Assembly: GCF_004792685.1 (NCBI RefSeq)
Contig: NZ_SRXT01000006.1
Coordinates: 326,606 to 390,605, forward strand
From: Sphingomonas gei
GTDB taxonomy: Bacteria; Pseudomonadota; Alphaproteobacteria; Sphingomonadales; Sphingomonadaceae
DNA length: 64,000 nt
Direction: 5' to 3'
Positions 18,275-26,670 of the stretch are shown here, piece by piece; position 1 is the stretch's first letter, and every line of letters begins with the position of its first letter. The notes beneath the pieces were generated by a model, which was given only the letters and a program-made list of their open reading frames with translations, was not told where the DNA came from and made no database searches. The translations under genes and the position numbers were made by a program.

Positions 18275-19540
18275 CTAACATCCGGGATGACGAAAACGGC
18301 TAATTGACTCCGGAGCATAGCGTTCCGCCAGCAGCGCCCGGGCGGCGTCCACCCCGGTCAGATAAGCACCGTGCGCGGTCGAGAAATTGTTCGGCGAGCA
18401 TGCCTCGCCGGCGAAGCGGATGCGCGGATCGACCGGGGTGGCAAGCGTGCCGCGTGCCGCCGCCGCACTAGGCAAAGCGTGGCTGTAGCTGCCGAGGATG
18501 AAGTCGTCGCGGCCCCAGGCCGAGCCGGCGAGCAGCCGCAGCCGCTTGCGCCACGCGCTGCCGAGCAGCGCGCAGAGCTCGTCCAGCGCGAAGGCGGCGG
18601 CGCCGTCCAGCCCTTCGGCCTCCATCGAGCGCGCGCCTTCGCCGCCGAACATTGCCTCGATCACCGGCCGCCCCATTGGGCGCAAAGTATAGGTCGCGGT
18701 GATCGCCTCTCGCGGATTGCCGAGCAGATGCGCGTCGGCATCGATCTCGTCGTCGCCGTCGAGCGCGAAAAATAATTTGTCAGCGAGCCCGAGGGGCAAT
18801 TGCGCTGCAGCGTGCAGCACCGGATCGAGCGCAGCATCGAAGCGGATCGCGCCGCGCGCCAACACATTGGTGGACACCGTGACGATCGCGGCGTCGGCCT
18901 CGACCGTGCCGCCGCGGGTTTCGATCCGCAGCCGTGTGCCGCTGCCGTCGACTGCGGTGACCGGCGTGGCAAGCGACACCCGCAGCCGCGCCCCATGCGC
19001 CGCGACGAGCGCGCCATAGCCTTCGGCCACGCGCCAGTCGGTCTCGGTCGCGGCGTCGTCATAAGCGAGATAATCGGCGATCGAGACCTCGGCGTTGCCG
19101 GCGCCGTTGATATAGCCGCTCAGCGCGTCGAGATAGCCGTTCCACTCGCATCGCGGGAGCAGCGCGTCGGCGGCGCGGTCGCTGACAGGCGGGTCCGCGC
19201 GCATGCGCTCGACGAACGCGGCGAATGCGGCTCCGGCGGCGGCCTGCTCGGCCTTGCCGAACCCCAATGCGCGCCATTGCTCGCGCCAGCGCGGCAGGGT
19301 GCGATCGACGGTGAAGCCGCTCGCCTCGGCGACGCCGACCCAGGGATTATGCTCGGCGGAATGCAGCCAGCCCGCGCCCAGATCGAGCGGCATGCCTGCA
19401 ATGTGGATCGTATGCGCACGGCCGCCGAGACGGTCGCTCGCCTCGAGGGTCAGCGTGTCCACGCCGGCGTCGGCGAGCGTCCGGGCGGCGGCCACGCCCG
19501 CCGCGCCCCCGCCGATGATGGCAACTGGGACGTGATTCAC
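18275..19540 (-). CDS. Flavin-dependent amine oxidase family protein
   Basis: A 421-residue FAD enzyme of the monoamine oxidase/lysine-demethylase fold. The N-terminal dinucleotide motif is AIIGGGAAGVAAARTL, followed by LEASDRLGGRAHT, and the C-terminal FAD contact is in RIRFAGEACSPNNFSTAHGAYLTGVDAA. It likely oxidises a primary or polyamine to an aldehyde with peroxide release. The start appears to be GTG at 19540 with a weak ribosome site. It is transcribed away from the peptide cluster and there is no clear reason to include it there. Confidence 0.85.
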   Translation of the reverse strand: MNHVPVAIIGGGAAGVAAARTLADAGVDTLTLEASDRLGGRAHTIHIAGMPLDLGAGWLHSAEHNPWVGVAEASGFTVDRTLPRWREQWRALGFGKAEQAAAGAAFAAFVERMRADPPVSDRAADALLPRCEWNGYLDALSGYINGAGNAEVSIADYLAYDDAATETDWRVAEGYGALVAAHGARLRVSLATPVTAVDGSGTRLRIETRGGTVEADAAIVTVSTNVLARGAIRFDAALDPVLHAAAQLPLGLADKLFFALDGDDEIDADAHLLGNPREAITATYTLRPMGRPVIEAMFGGEGARSMEAEGLDGAAAFALDELCALLGSAWRKRLRLLAGSAWGRDDFILGSYSHALPSAAAARGTLATPVDPRIRFAGEACSPNNFSTAHGAYLTGVDAARALLAERYAPESISRFRHPGC

Positions 19541-20027
19541 TCGGCCACGCCCAAAACAACGAATTTCATATCGATACCGTCCACGCCGAGCGACTTATCA
19601 ACACTGATCCTGGGGCTCAATCATTCTCCCGCGGCGCGGGCGGCGCAGGCGTCATTCTGTTTCTCTTCATGGACGTGGGCCGCGATGACGGCGGGACGGA
19701 CGCGCACCGATCGCACCGCCTCGGCGCTGGCGACTGCGATTGGATCCGGCGCGGTTCGGCAGATTTCAGGCAAGTCACGGTCCGTCTTTTCGTCAACAAT
19801 CCGGTTAAACATCCGATCCGGAGCTAACGTCATATTGGGCGGCGTTCCCGTTTGTCGAAGATGATGATACGACAACAAATGGAAGTTACTCCAGTGCCTG
19901 TTGCAGGTATCACGATAATAAAGTGAACGAGCGCTGTTGGCCTAGCAACTCTCCAAAGAGCTTGTTTGGCGCTGCATCGTCTACTTGCGATTGCGCGACA
20001 CTGTTAAAAATTGTGACAGGAGTTGCT
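19541..20027. other. 487-base region between amine oxidase and peptide cluster
   Basis: This holds the divergent control region of the peptide cluster. From about 19860 to 20027 it is visibly richer in A and T than its surroundings, as expected for a promoter region, and ends in the AGGAG ribosome site of the radical SAM gene. No convincing -35/-10 pair at standard spacing was found. A doubtful minus-strand reading frame (19621-19833) is listed separately. Confidence 0.5.
19621..19833 (-). CDS. Doubtful small open reading frame
   Basis: A possible 70-residue protein with ATG at 19833, ending in a charged helix and NDACAARAAGE. It carries two cysteines and no signal peptide. The ribosome site (GGGA, 12 bases away) is weak. 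It is on the same strand as the amine oxidase and about 80 bases upstream of it. I do not recognise it; it may be chance. Confidence 0.25.
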   Translation of the reverse strand: MTLAPDRMFNRIVDEKTDRDLPEICRTAPDPIAVASAEAVRSVRVRPAVIAAHVHEEKQNDACAARAAGE

Positions 20028-21518
20028 ATGCGCATACGTGACAATGTCTTCGAGCGGTCGCCGCTTGACAGCATCTCCGGGCCGGTACCGAATGACGCCG
20101 TATTGGACGGGGCGCAAAGTGCGCCCGTCCAGGCGCGATGGAAGCCCTCCCGCTTCAACGTCCAGGCAACCACGGCCGAAGGCTGGCTGCTGCTGTGGAA
20201 CACCTATACCGGCGCGATGAACGCGTTTCGGCCGGCGAAGCGCGAAACAATTCTGGGGTTGATCAGTCGGAAAGGCACGGCGGGTTCCGGCGGCATAAGC
20301 GGCTATTTCGCGCAACGCGGCTATCTCGTTCCGGCGGAGGCCGACGAACTGCGCCGGGTGCAATATGCCTTCGGGCAGGAAAATCATCGCAGCGACCGCC
20401 TTGAGCTGATCCTGCTGCCCTCCGAAGACTGTAACTTCCGCTGCACCTATTGCTACGAGAGCTTCCGGCGGGGCACCATGCGCCCGGAAGTGCGCGAGGG
20501 GATCAAGAAACTGGTCGAGAGCCGCGCGGGCTCGCTGCGCGAGCTGACGGTGGGCTGGTTCGGCGGCGAGCCATTGTACGGCATGGAAGCGATCGACGAT
20601 CTCGCTCCCTATTTTGCCGAGATCGCCGAGCGCGCGGGCATCGACTATTTCAGTCACATCACCACCAATGCGTATCTGCTCACCGGCGAGGTGGTGGATC
20701 GTCTGCTGGCCTGGCGCATCACCGATTTCCAGATCACGCTCGACGGGCTGCCCGAGGACCATGACCGGCATCGGCCGAGGCGCGACGGCGGCACTACCTT
20801 TCAGACGATATACGACAATCTGGCCAGGATGAGCGAGCGCGACGACGAGTTTTCGGTCGTCATTCGAGTCAATTTCGCGCAATCCAATGTCCCGGGCCTG
20901 GAGAAATTCCTCGAGCTTCTGCGGGCGAGGTTCAGCGGCGACGACCGGTTCACGCTCTCGTTCCACGCGGTCGGCCGATGGGGCGGCGACAACGACGCCA
21001 ATCTCGACGTCTGCGGCACCGGCGAAGCGCAAGCCGTGCGGATGCGGCTCAAGGCGGCCGCCCGCGCGCTGGGGCTGCGGGTCACCAGCGGCTGGCGGCC
21101 GGGCGCCGCGCTCGGCACCCAGGTCTGCTACGCGGTGCGGCCCTATAATTTCATCATCGGCGCGCACGGCGACCTGATGAAATGCACCGTCGATCTCGAC
21201 AAGAAGGATCGCAATCTCGTCGGCAAGCTGCGTCCCGACGGCACGCTCGATCTGGACGTCGACAAGATGGCGCTGTGGACCGAGCCAGCCTTCGAGCGCG
21301 ATACCGGCTGCCAGAGCTGTCACATGCTGCCGGCCTGCCAGGGTGTCCATTGCCCGCAGATCCGGATGGATCACGACAAGGCGCCGTGTCCTGGCGTCCG
21401 TCGCACCGCCAAGCGCGAAATGATCGATTATTTTCAGGCCAAGCAGGCGGCGGAGGCCGGGCCGGGGTCGGCGTTGCCGGGGGCGGGTATCGAAACCGCG
21501 GACGCGGCGCTCCGGTAA
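20028..21518 (+). CDS. Radical SAM/SPASM peptide-modifying enzyme
   Basis: A 496-residue enzyme, first gene of the peptide cluster. Residues about 42-105 have the pattern of a PqqD-like peptide-recognition region (LLLWNTYTGAMNAF ... GYLVP). The radical SAM cluster motif CNFRCTYCY has C135, C139 and C142. The GGEP motif follows at 179-182. The C-terminal SPASM domain carries C367, C386, C428, C431, C437, C442 and C454, enough for two auxiliary iron-sulphur clusters. SPASM enzymes act on ribosomal precursors, forming thioether or C-C bonds. The precursor two genes downstream, with two cysteines, is the likely substrate. AGGAG at 20018-20022 fixes the start; an earlier in-frame GTG at 19923 has none. 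Confidence 0.92.
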   Translation: MRIRDNVFERSPLDSISGPVPNDAVLDGAQSAPVQARWKPSRFNVQATTAEGWLLLWNTYTGAMNAFRPAKRETILGLISRKGTAGSGGISGYFAQRGYLVPAEADELRRVQYAFGQENHRSDRLELILLPSEDCNFRCTYCYESFRRGTMRPEVREGIKKLVESRAGSLRELTVGWFGGEPLYGMEAIDDLAPYFAEIAERAGIDYFSHITTNAYLLTGEVVDRLLAWRITDFQITLDGLPEDHDRHRPRRDGGTTFQTIYDNLARMSERDDEFSVVIRVNFAQSNVPGLEKFLELLRARFSGDDRFTLSFHAVGRWGGDNDANLDVCGTGEAQAVRMRLKAAARALGLRVTSGWRPGAALGTQVCYAVRPYNFIIGAHGDLMKCTVDLDKKDRNLVGKLRPDGTLDLDVDKMALWTEPAFERDTGCQSCHMLPACQGVHCPQIRMDHDKAPCPGVRRTAKREMIDYFQAKQAAEAGPGSALPGAGIETADAALR

Positions 21519-21547
21519 TCGGTTCGAGACAGGGGAGGCAGGGGCTT

Positions 21548-22903
21548 GTGAATGCAATACCGCACTTCGCTGCAGACGCCATCGATTGCGACGACGATCC
21601 TGCTGGCCGCATGCCCCTGGCGCAGCTGCTCGCGCGGGGAGGCCGCGGCAAGCGCGAAGTCCTCGATGCGGTCCATGCGCTGAGCGATGCCGCGCTGATC
21701 CCGTTCGGGCTGCGCGCTTATCACATGAACCTGTTGTCGTTGTTCGGGGAAGACTGGCCTCTGGAAAAGATCGCGCGAACCGCGCGCGCCGCGGCGATCG
21801 GCAAGATGATCGGCGGCTGGGAATATCACCACCATTATCTTCCCGGCCTGACGCACACGGCGGAGGTCCCGCAACTCGAAGACTTGCCGCTCGGCCAGAT
21901 AACCGAGATTTTGGCGCGCGGCCGCGGGCTGGCCATAGCCTCGTTTCATCTGGGGCCGATGCGCTACCTTCCCTCGGACCTGGCGCATGCCGGCATTCCG
22001 ATCTGCGTCCCGCTGGCGCGCGACTCGCTCAACGATTATCAAACCGCGCGGACGGCAAACCCGGAGGCGGCGCTCTGGAAAAAGCTCCGGATCGTCAATG
22101 CCGAGGAGCATGGCGGCGCGCTTGCCCTGGCCAAAACCCTGGCGCGGGGCGGGTGCGTCCTGTCCACCATCGACGGCAATACCGGGCTGGACGGCCCACG
22201 CGGCGACCAGCGGCGCGCGACGGTACGGATCCTGGGGTCGACCGCGCGCGTCAAGACCGGCCTCATCGGCATGGCCGCGCGCTTCGGCGCGCCGATCCTG
22301 GTGATGATCGCCTATACAAGCGGCGAGAAGCGACATTGCCGGACGGCGCCGGTCATCGATCCCGGGCGCGCGCTCTGCGGCGACGCGCGCGGGCATTTCG
22401 TCGAGGCGGCGGTCCAGCGCGCATATTCGTTCTTCGGCGCCGCGTTGCGGGCACACGCGGAGGAATGGTCCGGCGGCGATCTCTTCCACCAGTGGCGCGT
22501 GCCCGGCAGCCTCCCCCAGCGCGATATCGCGGAGGTCGCGCAGATGCTCGGCCACAGTCTCGCGGCGGGTGGCCGCTTGACGATCAATCACCGTCGCATC
22601 GTTCCGCTGAGCGGCGAGGCCGACAGGATCTGGTCCGATGCGGTGAGCGGGCGATGCTATCGGCTGCCTGCGGAGATGGCGGCGTTGGCCGAGCAACTTT
22701 CCGCGCCGGACGGCATCGGCCGCGACTGGCTCGACCGACACGCCGGCACGGCGCGTTCGCGGATATGGGCGTTCCTGTGCCAGCTCGCATCCCGCGATGC
22801 GATCCGGCCAATGGAGCGCGCCGCCAATGACGGAACCAGACGCGAAAACCCGAAAGCAGTTCGAGAGATTGCTCATCCTCCGATGCATGGGACGGGCATG
22901 TAA
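21548..22903 (+). CDS. LpxL-like acyltransferase family protein in the peptide cluster
   Basis: A 451-residue protein from a GTG start with a purine-rich GGGGAGGCAGGGG before it. The middle (about residues 125-260) resembles lipid A/lysophospholipid acyltransferases: LAIASFHLGPMRYLPSDL, then VLSTIDGNTGLDGPRG and KTGLIGMAARFGAPILVMIAY. In LpxL enzymes the catalytic motif is HX4D/E. Here the motif is HLGPMR, without the acidic residue, so catalysis may be altered. The last 90 residues could hold a degenerate PqqD-like region (GRLTINHRRIVPLSG). It may attach a fatty acid to the peptide, which would make the product a lipopeptide, or use another acyl-type donor. It lies between the SPASM gene and the precursor. 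Confidence 0.65.
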   Translation: MNAIPHFAADAIDCDDDPAGRMPLAQLLARGGRGKREVLDAVHALSDAALIPFGLRAYHMNLLSLFGEDWPLEKIARTARAAAIGKMIGGWEYHHHYLPGLTHTAEVPQLEDLPLGQITEILARGRGLAIASFHLGPMRYLPSDLAHAGIPICVPLARDSLNDYQTARTANPEAALWKKLRIVNAEEHGGALALAKTLARGGCVLSTIDGNTGLDGPRGDQRRATVRILGSTARVKTGLIGMAARFGAPILVMIAYTSGEKRHCRTAPVIDPGRALCGDARGHFVEAAVQRAYSFFGAALRAHAEEWSGGDLFHQWRVPGSLPQRDIAEVAQMLGHSLAAGGRLTINHRRIVPLSGEADRIWSDAVSGRCYRLPAEMAALAEQLSAPDGIGRDWLDRHAGTARSRIWAFLCQLASRDAIRPMERAANDGTRRENPKAVREIAHPPMHGTGM

Positions 22904-22922
22904 GCAAGCAAGTGCATCACAG

Positions 22923-22948
22923 CGGGACGGGTAATTCGATCCGTTCCG
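22923..22948 (+). other. RNA hairpin before the precursor gene
   Basis: CGGGACGG and CCGTTCCG pair over 8 bp (one G-U) around a 10-base loop, ending 21 bases before the precursor ATG. With the hairpin after the gene it could mark a processing or stability element for the precursor message. Confidence 0.45.
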
Positions 22949-22969
22949 AACAACTAGGGAGCTTTTGCC

Positions 22970-23107
22970 ATGATTGAAAAAATCGAAACCAGCGATTCGC
23001 TGCTGATCGACGAGTTCGAGATCATCGAACTCGAAGACCGTCTGGAGCTGGCGGGCCGCTGCAACGGCCGCTGCGACGCGCCGACCGTGCCGATCAAGCC
23101 CGCCTGA
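22970..23107 (+). CDS. RiPP precursor peptide with twin Gly-Arg-Cys core
   Basis: A 45-residue peptide too short for routine gene calling. AGGGAG lies eight bases before the ATG. The leader (residues 1-27) is strongly acidic and alternates hydrophobic and acidic residues (LLIDEFEIIELEDRLEL), as in leaders that pair with PqqD-like recognition domains. The tail is AGRCNGRCDAPTVPIKPA (28-45), with GRC at 29-31 and 33-35. Thus it offers two Cys for a radical SAM enzyme and two core Arg (R30, R34) for arginases; R24 in the leader is a third. It sits between modification genes in the same direction and is bracketed by two hairpins. No homologue is known to me. The function as substrate is inferred from position, size and composition. 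Confidence 0.85.
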   Translation: MIEKIETSDSLLIDEFEIIELEDRLELAGRCNGRCDAPTVPIKPA

Positions 23108-23126
23108 GTTCTTCAGGTCGTCAAAC

Positions 23127-23156
23127 GGCGGGATCGGGCAGTGTTCCGGTCCCGCC
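23127..23156 (+). other. RNA stem-loop directly after the precursor gene
   Basis: GGCGGGA pairs with TCCCGCC, extended inward by a T-G wobble and CGG/CCG to an 11-bp stem with an 8-base loop, 19 bases after the precursor stop. No T-run follows, so read-through is expected. Such elements often raise precursor expression over the downstream enzymes. Confidence 0.6.
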
Positions 23157-23198
23157 ATTATCGCTCGCGCGATTACTGCAGCTTGCGGATCACCGTGC

Positions 23199-24497
23199 AT
23201 GATTGAAGATCAACGCCCCTTCGCCAATCCTCTGCTGGAAGCGTCCGCCTTCGATTCGGACGCCGGCAAGCCGATGACGCTCTGCGTGGTGCCGAGCGCA
23301 AATGAGCCGGTCCGCTTCGCGATCCCCGCGCTCTACATGGATCTGGTGCGCCAGTTCGATGGCGAGCGCTCCGAGGAGGAGGCGATCCACGCCTTTCTCG
23401 GCCATCATCCCGGCAGCTTCGAGCCGGAGTGGCTGCGGCGGCTGATCCGGCAATCGCTGCTGCCCAAGGGCATCCTGATCTATGCGCATCAGGATCCGGC
23501 GCGCGTCGCGGTGAGCAGCCAGCCCAAGCGCGCTTTCCTGTTCCTCAAGCTGCCGATCTTCCCACCCAGCGTGGTCGATGTCGTGGCGCAATGGCTGAGT
23601 TTCATGTTCCAATGGCCGGCGCTGCTTTGCGGTGCCTTATTGTTCGTTGCTTCGCACGTCTATGTATACGGCGTGCTCATTCAGGAACGGCATGTCGACT
23701 TCAATCAGCTCAATGCGGCTGGCATTCTGCTGATAATGCTGCTCTCCACTCTGGGCACGATCTGCCATGAGTTTGGCCACGCCAGCGCCGCCGCCCATTA
23801 CGGCTGCAGGAAAATGACGATCGGTTGGGGTCTGTACATCATCTATACGGTGCTGTGGACCAACGTGTCCGAAGCGTGGAAGCTGCCACGGCGCCAGAGG
23901 GCGATGATAGACATCGGAGGCGTGTACTTCGAATCCCTGTTCCTGCTGCTGACATTGGCGCTTTATTCCGAAACCGGCAATCTGGTCTTCCTTTTTGCAT
24001 TCGTCATGATCGATTTGAACATCGTGATGACGCTCAATCCGTTTCTGCGCATGGACGGTTATTGGCTGATGAGCGACCTGTTCGGTATCGTCAATCTGCG
24101 CAAGCAGCAAACGGCGTGGCTGGAGGAGATCGCCGCGAAGCTCTTCGGAAACGGATCCGGCGCTCCGCGGAGCAGCCTGAGCGAAAGGGCCAAATGGGCG
24201 TTGGGCATCTATTCCGTGGCGGGCGCAATATTCCTGATCTACCTGCTTACGGTAATCTTCAAATTCGTGATCCTGAACGTGGCGGGCGCATATCCGGCGA
24301 TGCTGCAGGCGTTCTGGCACGATGCCCTGGCGGGGATGACGGCGCTGGAGCTGCTCGGCGGCTTTTTCGAGATCTTCTGGCGCAGCCTGATGTTGCTCGG
24401 CGCCGCGGTTATGCTGCTGAGCCTGGGAAGGCGAGCCATCGGGATGGTGGCTCGAGTCGGCATGTTCAGAGCCGCCGCGCAGCAACGCGGCGTCTGA
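23199..24497 (+). CDS. M50-family membrane metalloprotease with PqqD-like N-terminus
   Basis: A 432-residue protein. Residues about 25-95 follow a PqqD-like pattern (IPALYMDLVRQFDGERSEEEAI ... WLRRLIRQSLLPKG), and the rest is polytopic membrane. The zinc motif HEFGH is at 190-194 in a transmembrane segment and the third-ligand motif NPFLRMDGYW is at 280-289, as in site-2 proteases. Six or more membrane segments are visible. M50 proteins fused to PqqD-like regions occur in RiPP clusters; the likely role is cutting the leader, or coupling processing to export. The start ATG follows the precursor by 91 bases and has only a weak ribosome site, so expression may depend on the upstream stem-loop. 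It is followed after 6 bases by the first pseudo-arginase. Confidence 0.8.
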   Translation: MIEDQRPFANPLLEASAFDSDAGKPMTLCVVPSANEPVRFAIPALYMDLVRQFDGERSEEEAIHAFLGHHPGSFEPEWLRRLIRQSLLPKGILIYAHQDPARVAVSSQPKRAFLFLKLPIFPPSVVDVVAQWLSFMFQWPALLCGALLFVASHVYVYGVLIQERHVDFNQLNAAGILLIMLLSTLGTICHEFGHASAAAHYGCRKMTIGWGLYIIYTVLWTNVSEAWKLPRRQRAMIDIGGVYFESLFLLLTLALYSETGNLVFLFAFVMIDLNIVMTLNPFLRMDGYWLMSDLFGIVNLRKQQTAWLEEIAAKLFGNGSGAPRSSLSERAKWALGIYSVAGAIFLIYLLTVIFKFVILNVAGAYPAMLQAFWHDALAGMTALELLGGFFEIFWRSLMLLGAAVMLLSLGRRAIGMVARVGMFRAAAQQRGV

Positions 24498-24503
24498 CCG
24501 GAA

Positions 24504-25682
24504 ATGGCTATTCTCGAGGCCTTTTGCGACGAAGCACCGGCGTCCGGGGGCGAATATCCGGCGGGCGACGCCAGGCATTCCGGTCCGCAGGGCGACCCCG
24601 CCGGCGCGGACCCGCTGCTGACGACGCGTCTCATGGTCTCCGACGACCTCGCGCTGGAAAGCCAGGACGACACCCATATCGTCGTCATCAACACGGCTTC
24701 ATCCGCGCGGACGAAGCTGTCGCTTTCCGCTTATCGCTTGCTGAAGGCGTTCGCGCGCCCGTGTCGTATCGATCAGGTCGCGCCCGCGCAGGTCGCGGCT
24801 CAGATCCTGCCGCAGGTGCGAATGCTGGTCGACAAGCAGATGCTGGTCGACGCCGATGCGCCGGTGCCCGCGGATACAGTCAGGCTGCGCACTGCCGTCG
24901 CCTATAAATTCTGCGGCGCGCCGGCTTATGCAAAGTCGAAGATCCCGGATTTTGTCATACTCGGTGTTCCGTACGATCTAGCCGGGGAGACTGACAGTCG
25001 CCTGGCGCCCGCCCTGATCCGTCGGAAATCGCTCGATTATTCCTATCAACTGGATTTCGGCGATGGTCGTCCGCGCGGCTGGTTCGACGTGAACCGCGGT
25101 GTCTGGATGCTGCGGGGTGCGACGCTTGCCGACGCGGGCGATGTCCCGGTCGACTATGGCGAGAACCGGGCCTGCTGGGTCGAGCGGGTCGGGACCGCGC
25201 TCGCGGAATGCTGCACTGGTCACAGCGTGCCCCTCATTCTCGGCGGCGACCGTTCGGTAACCGGCGCCGCGCTTGGCGGGCTGCGCCACCCCGGCAAGCT
25301 GACGGTGGTGCAGATTACCGCTGATCCCGAACACGCGGCGGATGGTGCGGGCCGGCATCTGCTGCGGATGGACAAGGTCGAGCGCGTCGTCAGCCTCGGT
25401 GCCTGTCTGGACCGCCGACCGGAGACCGTTCGCGCGTGGGGCGACGCGCTTTCGATTTATTTGTCGATCGATCCGAGCATCGCCGGCGCGCGCTGGACGG
25501 CACCACCCGGACCGACGCTGCACGAACTGAAGGTGCTGATCGCCGCGATCGGCAAGGTCCATCGCATCGTCGGCATCGAGCTGGTCGGGCTCGACATGCG
25601 ATCCCGCTCGCCGGAACTGGCTGCCATTACCGGATGCCACCTGGCCCTGGCCGCGATGAGCGCCGCGCATGACCGGTTCTGA
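24504..25682 (+). CDS. Pseudo-arginase A: arginase fold lacking metal ligands, with PqqD-like N-terminus
   Basis: A 392-residue protein. Residues about 45-117 match the spacing of a PqqD-like winged-helix region (IVVINTASSARTKLSLSAYRLLKAF ... VRMLVDKQMLV shortened here to its ends). Residues about 148-390 follow the arginase/ureohydrolase fold, beginning FVILGVPYDLAG. The metal-binding motifs are gone: GGDRS (R250) replaces GGDHS, the DAHxD motif is ITADPEHAAD, and the SIDxDxxDP motif is reduced to LSIDPSIAG. It therefore cannot bind the dinuclear manganese centre in the usual way. The next gene encodes an intact arginase, and arginases form oligomers. I infer a non-catalytic partner that presents the leader peptide to the active subunit. 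Confidence 0.75.
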   Translation: MAILEAFCDEAPASGGEYPAGDARHSGPQGDPAGADPLLTTRLMVSDDLALESQDDTHIVVINTASSARTKLSLSAYRLLKAFARPCRIDQVAPAQVAAQILPQVRMLVDKQMLVDADAPVPADTVRLRTAVAYKFCGAPAYAKSKIPDFVILGVPYDLAGETDSRLAPALIRRKSLDYSYQLDFGDGRPRGWFDVNRGVWMLRGATLADAGDVPVDYGENRACWVERVGTALAECCTGHSVPLILGGDRSVTGAALGGLRHPGKLTVVQITADPEHAADGAGRHLLRMDKVERVVSLGACLDRRPETVRAWGDALSIYLSIDPSIAGARWTAPPGPTLHELKVLIAAIGKVHRIVGIELVGLDMRSRSPELAAITGCHLALAAMSAAHDRF

Positions 25683-25689
25683 GGCCCCG

Positions 25690-26670
25690 ATGGACGTACC
25701 TGTCCCTCCCGCTTCGCTGTTCGGCTGGCCCGGCTGTCAACACGTCTCGCCGGAGATCGGAGCATTGTGCGCAATCGGGGCGCCGACCGATCACGGTAAT
25801 GTGATATCGCGCGGCGCGTCGCGCGGCCCCGCCGCGATCCGTCGTGCCAGCCTGCAACTGCCTGAGCTGCGGCTCGATGGGCTGGACATCGGAGATGTGG
25901 ACCGGTCGGATGGCCCCGATCCGCAACGGTATCTGGATCGCATCGCCGCCGTGACGCAGCGGATTCGTGAACGCGGCCTGTGCCCATTGCTTCTCGGCGG
26001 CGACCATTCGATCACCTACGCGCCGGTTTCGACGCTGCATCGCTCACGCGAACTGTGCCTGATCTGGTTCGACGCACACACCGATTTCAGTCCCTGGTCC
26101 GGACAGAATTTCCACAATCACAAGCAGGTTCTGCGTCGGATATCGAAACTGGGGGGCGTAAGCCGGATCGTGCAGATCGGGTATCGCGGGATCACTGCCG
26201 GCGACGAACGTTCGCTTGGTGCGAAATCGGTGGTGGTGACGACGAGCTGTGCGCGCGAACTCGACGCGCAGGCGCTGCTCGCGCTCGTTCCCTATGCGCT
26301 GCCTTGCTACATCTCGATCGACATCGATGTCATCGATCCGCTCTGGGCGCCGGGAACCAGTGCGCCGGTGCCCGACGGCCTGCTGCCGGATCAGTTGAAG
26401 GGCATGCTGCAGACATTGGTCCGGCATCGCGAGATATTGGGAGTCGACCTGGTCGAAGTGAATCCCGTTCTGGATCTGGAGGCGGCAACCAGCCGCGTCG
26501 CCGCCGACCTCCTCCACGGGATTGCGGAGCATTGGGTCCACCAGCGGTTGCGGCGATCGGCGCCGGCGGGAGATGCGGCTTTCGAGGCTTTCGCAGTAGC
26601 GCCCGTCGCTTGCGAAACGACCCGGCACGGCCACCCCGATCCGATTCAAGGCGCGCGCAATGCAATCTAG
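25690..26670 (+). CDS. Arginase-family enzyme A, metal site complete (proposed peptide arginase)
   Basis: A 326-residue ureohydrolase. All manganese ligands are visible: H106 in GGDHS, D128, H130 and D132 in DAHTD, D211 and D213 in SIDIDVIDP, and E256 in VEVNP. In the family these hydrolyse guanidino groups to urea and an amine. In this setting the likely substrate is arginine within the precursor, giving ornithine, as peptide arginase OspR does in landornamide formation. Free arginase or agmatinase activity is not excluded. The ATG at 25690 has GAGG five bases before it and gives the same N-terminus (ASLFGWP) as the paralogue at 28957; an earlier ATG at 25669 would overlap the previous gene. 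Confidence 0.85.
   Translation: MDVPVPPASLFGWPGCQHVSPEIGALCAIGAPTDHGNVISRGASRGPAAIRRASLQLPELRLDGLDIGDVDRSDGPDPQRYLDRIAAVTQRIRERGLCPLLLGGDHSITYAPVSTLHRSRELCLIWFDAHTDFSPWSGQNFHNHKQVLRRISKLGGVSRIVQIGYRGITAGDERSLGAKSVVVTTSCARELDAQALLALVPYALPCYISIDIDVIDPLWAPGTSAPVPDGLLPDQLKGMLQTLVRHREILGVDLVEVNPVLDLEAATSRVAADLLHGIAEHWVHQRLRRSAPAGDAAFEAFAVAPVACETTRHGHPDPIQGARNAI

Noticed and set aside
18275..19540. Flavin amine oxidase as a member of the peptide cluster
   Set aside because: It is transcribed in the other direction, separated by about 490 bases of control region, and nothing in it points to a peptide substrate.
19985..20009. TTGCGA and TTAAAA as promoter of the peptide cluster
   Set aside because: The spacing is 13 bases, too short for a standard sigma-70 promoter.
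19923..20027. Extension of the radical SAM gene to an upstream GTG
   Set aside because: There is no ribosome site before 19923, whereas AGGAG lies at the right distance from the ATG at 20028, and the extra residues look like untranslated leader.
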